Positions 45,641 through 64,000 of a DNA stretch of 64,000 nucleotides are shown here, in pieces (the stretch's first letter is position 1; each line of letters opens with the position of its first letter). Made by a program: the position numbers and the translations under genes. Under the pieces are notes generated by a model. It was given only the letters and a program-made list of their open reading frames with translations. It was not told where the DNA came from and searched no databases. The stretch covers positions 8,585,915-8,649,914 of the forward strand of contig OZ025870.1 in NCBI GenBank assembly GCA_964019415.1. The letters run 5' to 3'. Source of the stretch: Ianthella basta (lineage: Eukaryota; Porifera; Demospongiae; Verongiida; Ianthellidae).

Positions 45641-45908
45641 GTCTACCCCTAGCCACAAAGGATTTTTTTCACTACCCACATCTGAGTGTGCATGTGAAAA
45701 AGGTGTACATGTATATGAACACCTTCTGATTGATAATTACATTGTCCAATAGCTTTAGTAAAGAATCAGATTATGTAGTTGCCACAGCACAAGCTTCACT
45801 TCACTCTTACTCTCCTTATGGTTTTATGTTCATTCTTCATGGTATTCCCCAGCCCATGTGTGTACAGTTGGTCATGTATTGTGTGCTTGCTTCTGTCTAC
45901 CTCTTCAG

Positions 45909-46112
45909 CAAGGGTGCAATGCATTTCACTTGTGTGCTGCAAGTGGTGAAGTTGCCAGTGCTCAGTTCCTTGCCCCCATGATGGAGGGCCACCTATTTGA
46001 TTGTGATCCTGGTGGGTATAGTGCCTTGCATTGGGCAGCCCAGGAGGGTCAGCTGTCCATGGTGGTGTTCTTAGTCATTACGTGTGGATTTGATTTGGAA
46101 GCAAAGGACAAG
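45909..46112 (+). CDS. Gene B exon 16: two ankyrin repeats, divergent
   Basis: Acceptor CTCTTCAG and donor GTTAGC, 68 codons, phase 0: QGCNAFHLCAASGEVASAQF then GGYSALHWAAQEGQLSMVVF. It is less like the other 204-bp exons, so it is an older unit. Confidence 0.87.
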
Positions 46113-46591
46113 GTTAGCCTACTTTGTTTCCTGCATGGTTGTCTGATCACTTCTATCTGTCTAGACCTTGGTTTGCTGTATGGACACAACATGCATGAAT
46201 GATGTAATATATGATTTACCTTTTGTTTACTTTCTGTGGCAGAATGTGTGTTTGAAAGCTGAGTATCAATCATATGCTGACCATAAACATGCTTGTGTAT
46301 TGATGCACCTGCTGTTCACTGACATGTACATGTGTTGTGCATTTGCACACAGCAAGCACTACCATGCATGGCTGGTGTGATGCTTGGTTTGTGTTATTTG
46401 TTGTTCCTGTGGTATACATGCATGTTTGAATAATGTGAGTTTGTAACTGCTAAACAGTTTCACATGCAAATCACAAACACAATCTTGTGTATTGGTGCAC
46501 CTGCACTCAAGAGTTTTAATATAAAGTTTGTACATATCACACTATTATGAAGTAAAGGTAGTGCCGTATTCTTTTGTCTCCTAATCAACAG

Positions 46592-46690
46592 TGGGGCTAT
46601 ACACCTCTTTTGAGGGCAGTGGCCGAGGGTCATGCTGATGTTGTCCGATTCTTACTGGAATGTGGTGGTGATGTCCTTGGACAGACTAAT
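46592..46690 (+). CDS. Gene B exon 17: one ankyrin repeat
   Basis: Acceptor ATCAACAG and donor GTGAGT, 33 codons, phase 0: WGYTPLLRAVAEGHADVVRF, then LLECGGDVLGQTN. Nearly the same as the gene A exon at 283. Confidence 0.88.
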
Positions 46691-47351
46691 GTGAGTATGT
46701 CAGAGCAGCCTAGTGTCTTCTCGCATTTGGGCCTATATTATTAGACATATGCGTAGAATGTAGCCTGGGCCATTTAGTAGAATTTTCTGTGTGACTTCAA
46801 TGTGTATCTGTGTACTGTCTATGATAATTTTGTGTGTATAAAATGTGACATATTGCATAACTAAACAACCAGGTGATAATGTGTATATATCTGGAGTGTC
46901 ACTAAAGTTACATATATCTCGTACTTGAACTATAGACATGATACTATTCCACAGCTAATGCTTCACTCCACTCCACTCTTACTTTCCCTTTCCATCAGTG
47001 TTGTACCAAAATGGGTATACAATCACTTGTTCAATTTCAGATACATCAGCAATGAGGACAAATCTGTGTCTAACATTTCCCTTGATGCTTTTCTTGACAC
47101 CTTTGCCCATGATTTGTGCTGAGCAGTACAGGACTTAAGCATCTTTAGTATCATGCATATGTACCATCACTGCCATACATAAACTGAGAATGGTCCTCTC
47201 TATAACTAAGTCTTGTAGATAGAACTGGCTTTGTTTGTTGTTTACTGTGTAATGAATGAAATGACACTTTCCTCCTGAAAGACAAGGTAACACTACAGAA
47301 GTGCACACTGTTCTCTTTTGAGCACATTTCTGCCATTTTTGAAGTTTTCAG

Positions 47352-47573
47352 CCATTTTCTCTCCTATGTCTGCCTGTACACTGTGGGGAGTCTGCCCTCC
47401 AGATAGCTGTCAGAGAAGGGCTCCTAGACATAGTCAAGATGCTCGTTCAAGTGTACCGAGAATTATGCATGGACCACACCGTTGGCCAGTACCACATGGA
47501 CCTTGCTGAAGATCACCATCATGAACATTTGGTGGAATACCTCTCAAGTGAATTCCCTACACTAAAGAGGAAG
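47352..47573 (+). CDS. Gene B exon 18: last ankyrin-like repeat, acceptor altered
   Basis: The gene A equivalent starts after TGTACAG; gene B has TGTACAC at the same place (47375-47381), so that AG is gone. The exon body 47382-47573 (GESALQIAVREGLLDIVKML, then a helical His-rich tail) is intact with donor GTGGGC. The next upstream AG (TTTTCAG, 47350-47351) would add 30 bases, in frame and without a stop, so splicing might shift there. The start given is that alternative. Confidence 0.7.
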
Positions 47574-47703
47574 GTGGGCTCTGTACATTTACTGTGCTTT
47601 ACGTATAATATGCCTATCTAGCTAGATGTTTAGACTGACCATGTACTTGCTTGTCGGAAATACTGTTTATGATGTATTTATGTGTTCATCCCTTTCTGTG
47701 CAG

Positions 47704-47775
47704 GTACAAGTGCCACAACCGACTATGTATCCCAACGTGTGGTCTATATCTGGTGATCAAGACTACTGGCACTAA
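47704..47775 (+). CDS. Gene B terminal exon, conserved tail
   Basis: Acceptor TGTGCAG, 23 codons and TAA at 47773-47775. The peptide is identical to that of gene A (VQVPQPTMYPNVWSISG..WH). Confidence 0.87.
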   Translation, partial: VQVPQPTMYPNVWSISGDQDYWH

Positions 47776-50700
47776 TGTCATGTTGCATGTATTGTATAGG
47801 ATGATGATGTACTTCATTGCATGAATGAATTAGGGCCTAAAATTAATTTTACGCATTCAGAAACTGAGTCTTTCTATGCAGTGATGCATGGTATATAATA
47901 GTTTTACTGTCTAAGATATTATTAGTCATTCATTTCACTAGAAACTCCTTCAATATAATAACTGATTACATTTTGGTGCAGAGTCTGAATAATTGTACAC
48001 TTACTTAGAGTTTCTGCAGCATGCACATAATTGCAATTGGTTCGGTTTCTGTGATATGCAATCAATCAATTGCAAATGTATGCATGTGCATGGTTTATGT
48101 ACAAGGTAATTAATGACAACCAATTGCAAGAGGCCTATAGGTGTCTGCGTGATTTAGAGCACATGCAAGGGCACGAATTTTCGAAGTGCATGCCTGGGAG
48201 CTGATCATGAGTGCATGCATGGTCTTAAATCAAGTAGAGACATACACCAATTGCATGCATGGTCACCATTTAAGTGTTACATAATAGATCCAAATCCGTT
48301 CCCACATACAGCTATACCTAATCATTTCGCACTCCTCTCACTTCTTGATGACACGTGTACATATAGTGACATCATGTTACAATGATAAATGCCCCCGCGG
48401 AGTGCTTGCCTACGCGCAAATGTTTTTACAGGATTTAGAAGCACTTGCACACTACCTGCAATGTATACTATAATTATTATGTTATGGGATTTAGAATCAC
48501 TCGCGAAGCAAATTAATGGAATGCTTCTCGATCATGATCAGACAATTGGAACCTTTGTATAGATGCATGTTTCCATGGCAATGGGATCTATGTTATATCG
48601 CTATATATGTAGCATGAAATTGAGTGAATAATAATTTTACAATAATCATTGTACTATATACAGATCTGGAGCTAGAACATATGCATGACATTGAGTGAGT
48701 TTATAATAGTATTATAGACTGAGAGTTAGGTGGCTATAAGTAAATAACGTAATTATATAAGTATTATATAATATTATATACAGAGGGTATCTATATAGTG
48801 TGTGTACTCTACAGCAGAAGTATTTCCATGCAGAATGACTCTGGCCCTTGAGCTCCATGGCCACATGGTCTCAGATACTGGTGCTTTCTATTTGCTACTT
48901 GTGTACATGAAACATGACACTGATAAAATATAGCAGTGCACTTTGCAAGTGCATGGTGTCAAGCGTTCCTGAACAATGAACTGAGCATGAATGATTATAA
49001 CGATTGCTATTGCTTGCATGCACACTACTTCTGGCTGCATAGCATCATACTGTCACCATAACAACCATTCGTAAGTAATCTCTTAGTAAATGCTGATGAA
49101 TTATTAACTATTTGTAACAGTTAGTGTGACTAACTGAAAGGTGTGCATGGTGGCTGTATCATTGATCATACTGCGTTACCATGCTGCACACCATGCTATA
49201 TCCTTCTGACTTGCCGCTGGTAGAGAGCAGGCCCCTTCAGCAGTACGCAGGCTTGGGGTTGTTGCTTGAGGTGGTGTTAACTCGAGGCTCTCTCACATAC
49301 ATCCCCTGCAGTCAAAATGGTGCCACAGGAAGTAGTGCTGGCAGGTGGAGGAACTGATTCTGGACTACTCCATTAATAGTTGGCAGAGAAGGAAACTGCA
49401 TTTGATGAGATGGTGACTGAAAAGTCTGCATTTTACCAGAGACACCGAGTTATGACAAGCTGTGCAGAGAGGCAGACCCATTGGTACATGGGCGTGACTA
49501 GGGGGTGTGTCCCAGAGTAGGTGGAGCAGCTGCCATCTTAGAGGTCAAAACATCATTGGGATGGTTTAGAGAAGAGACACATTGAAGTTATACATGTAAT
49601 TATAGTGTATAGTATAAGTACCCTCCCAATTAATCAACTAAAATTACATGATGAGTCGTGAGGTTGCACCAGCTACCAGTGCAGACAGTACTAGCATGAA
49701 CTTATCAGTTTTCTGTGTCATTATACACATTAACATGCACTGCGACTGTGCTCAGCGTGTAGTATGCACAATTTCATGTGCACATACATATGGTGGAGGT
49801 TGTGGTGGCTGCACAACTGCATATTAACATTGTTTTAACTTTGGTATAATGTTCTTTGATTTGTTAATTCCTTCATGCACATGCTTTGTATGCAGGGAAG
49901 AGACACACCTCAGGTGATTGCTGAGCTGTACATGAAGTGCATGTTATTGGATTGTGCCTGATTGAGTGAGCCATGCACACACACAAGTCCATGCTAATGT
50001 ATTGTGTGCAAGCGCTAGGCAAATGTACCGCATCATGGGGACCTGAATTACCTATAAGAGTTACTCTCTTCTAACTGTATGTAGCCTAAGAAATAATCTC
50101 ATTAGCTTTAAAGTAAATCTAGTTAACTGCATGTCAGGAAGCAGCTAGACCAGATTGCCCAAATTTCGTAATGTTCTCCATAAAGAAGGATAAATCTGGG
50201 CCATTGTGTGCACTTTGGCGTGTACCTTTGGGAACAGAAAACAAGCATCCATTATGTGTATTTACTACAGAATACACCATTATTTAAAGCAGTGTTTGCT
50301 CTAGAGCTACTGCTGAGTGTGCAACATGTCAAGTGGATTTAACAGGACAGTGCTGCAGACCACACTCACAGCACAGATCATGGACCAGACCACACTTATG
50401 AAAGGTCACAGCCACAGAGCAATGTAACTGTCACACCCATAGCACACTATTTCAACATCTCTGTGTGACTATATGAACAACGTATAAACGTCTTGACAAC
50501 TCCTGCATGCGGACATTATAAGCAGAATGGCAAGAAAAGTATGTAGAACAACGCTACGCATGTACAAATAGCCCAGCACATGCATTCCTCAGACACAAAA
50601 CTGAAATGATGTGCACATAATATGTACCTCGCGGGTGTGTGTTTGCATGGAGGATTACATTCATGTGGCAGATCTATATAGGTTGGGTGGAGTTGGTATG

Positions 50701-51722
50701 TATATAGTGGCATATATACATGCAGTGTCCCAATTCGTTCACAACTTGCAATTGTGGGCATCTCATTCATGTCACTTGTAATTGATTTTATTATGATATT
50801 TCTAGCGTGTGGGGGAGGGAAAAGTGATTAGTTAACTTTGAAATATGTTTGGTTTATGTGAATACTGCTCTCCCGATGTTGTGTACTGTTGCCATGCACA
50901 CAAGGGCAGATGGAGGGAAGGTTTCACGTAGCTGATGCACATAGGTTGACCACTTGGTCCTCTAACTGTAAACTTAACTTGATGATGGATTATGTACAGC
51001 ACCTCTGCAGTGACCTAGCTAGCTGCACTGAAGAGAGGTGTTTAGGTATCCCTGATATGTAGATGAAGAGTGGTAAACTTCTCGTTATTCAATTTCGCCT
51101 TGACTGTGTACTTAGTGTGTGGGTTGATGGGAGTGGGTGGATGTGCGTAGCTATAATTCTTTGCACTGTGTGTCAAGGTGTCAGTCCATGTACATGCATT
51201 ATGAGGTGAGGTAGCATTTGAACATGTATGTTGTGACTATATGCATTTGTAGAGCAGACAATGATACTTACTCATCTCTCCACCATAAGCAGTACTAGTA
51301 GACCAGATAGGATAGTATATGTTGTCTCATGTTTAGTGCACAAGAAGATAGCTAGCATGTGTAAATAGCACTTGTACTGAACACCTAGCTACATACCAGG
51401 AGGAGATTGGAATGTGCTGGCCATGTGTTGTATTAGCTAATTCTATTATTTTGAATGCCTTTCAGTGCAAGAGGAAGTGATATTTAAGTTGCTTGCATGC
51501 AGCTACATTACATAGCAGCACCCATCTGCAGCTATGGTCACTGACTGTTGGTTATCTGTTTAATACTTCAGTAGCTATAGCTAGCTAGCTACTGGAAAGC
51601 TCATTGCAGGCATGCATATATCTGGCAGCTTCTACTGCACAGTGTATATGTACTCGTGCAGCTATATAGGACAGACACACTACACTTTGGAGCACGCCGA
51701 CTTGTGGATGAACGGGCATGTT
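47776..51722. other. Spacer between genes B and C
   Basis: No gene is supported. About 50050-50720 is homologous to 7940-8610 upstream of gene B, which shows that the duplication included the 5' flank; the MRI1 pseudogene is absent here. A fragment resembling the dispersed repeat terminus (GGATTTAGAA, then CCATGGCAATGGGATCTATG) lies at about 48425-48600. Confidence 0.5.
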
Positions 51723-51732
51723 ATTGCGCAAT
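51723..51732. promoter_or_regulatory. Conserved ATTGCGCAAT element upstream of the gene C start
   Basis: Perfect 10-base palindrome 37 bases before the ATG, matching 11255-11263 before gene B. It fits a C/EBP-type bZIP site. Confidence 0.45.
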
Positions 51733-51769
51733 ACTTGGACCACATTCAGACGCCCCGCCCATACAGAAA

Positions 51770-64000
<12,231 letters not shown>

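Overview
The window is intron-rich eukaryotic DNA with GT-AG introns, modest GC content and many (GT)n microsatellites. It is densely packed with degenerate transposable elements and TAGCTAGC / GCATGC-type short palindromes. This suggests an early-branching marine invertebrate. A demosponge is my best guess, but that is an impression and not a demonstrated assignment.

The backbone is a tandem array of three paralogous genes, all on the + strand. Gene A (3' end only; exons at 283-381, 3891-4082 and 4362-4433) and gene B (exons from 11278 to 47775) end in almost the same C-terminal exon. Gene C (exons from 51770, running off the right edge) repeats the 5' half of gene B. The consensus protein has an N-terminal CARD, a short linker, a second death-fold domain (CARD in B, death domain in C), an unrecognised core domain of about 288 residues, a short 42-residue exon, a long ankyrin-repeat tract and a conserved C-terminal tail. 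Exon phases divide the gene in two: N-terminal signalling exons are phase 1-1, the core exon goes 1 to 0, and everything downstream is phase 0-0. The ankyrin tract is built from 204-bp exons (two repeats) and 99-bp exons (one repeat), multiplied by intragenic tandem duplication with a unit of about 2.4-2.5 kb. The architecture suggests a cytosolic death-fold/ankyrin adaptor or receptor, possibly immune or apoptotic; that role is inference.

Gene B carries several lesions: an in-frame TGA in its second CARD, a +1 T-run frameshift in the core domain, a mutated splice acceptor before the penultimate exon, and two 99-bp ankyrin exons missing where Penelope-like element (PLE) fragments sit. Gene C is open in every exon visible here.

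Between and inside the genes are: a nearly full-length RTE-type retrotransposon with a 14-bp target duplication (13494-16526); a second, decayed LINE (about 24720-27480); pieces of restriction-like-endonuclease LINEs (2269-2745 and 30700-31740); PLE fragments with reverse transcriptase, GIY-YIG and hammerhead-ribozyme motifs; a Tigger/pogo transposase (33353-34911); two copies of a 1.4-1.6 kb terminal-inverted-repeat element; several MITEs and foldbacks; a processed MRI1 pseudogene (8634-9382); and a decayed tyrosine-kinase fragment (5541-5750). The spacers upstream of genes B and C are homologous, showing that the duplication included 5' flanking DNA.
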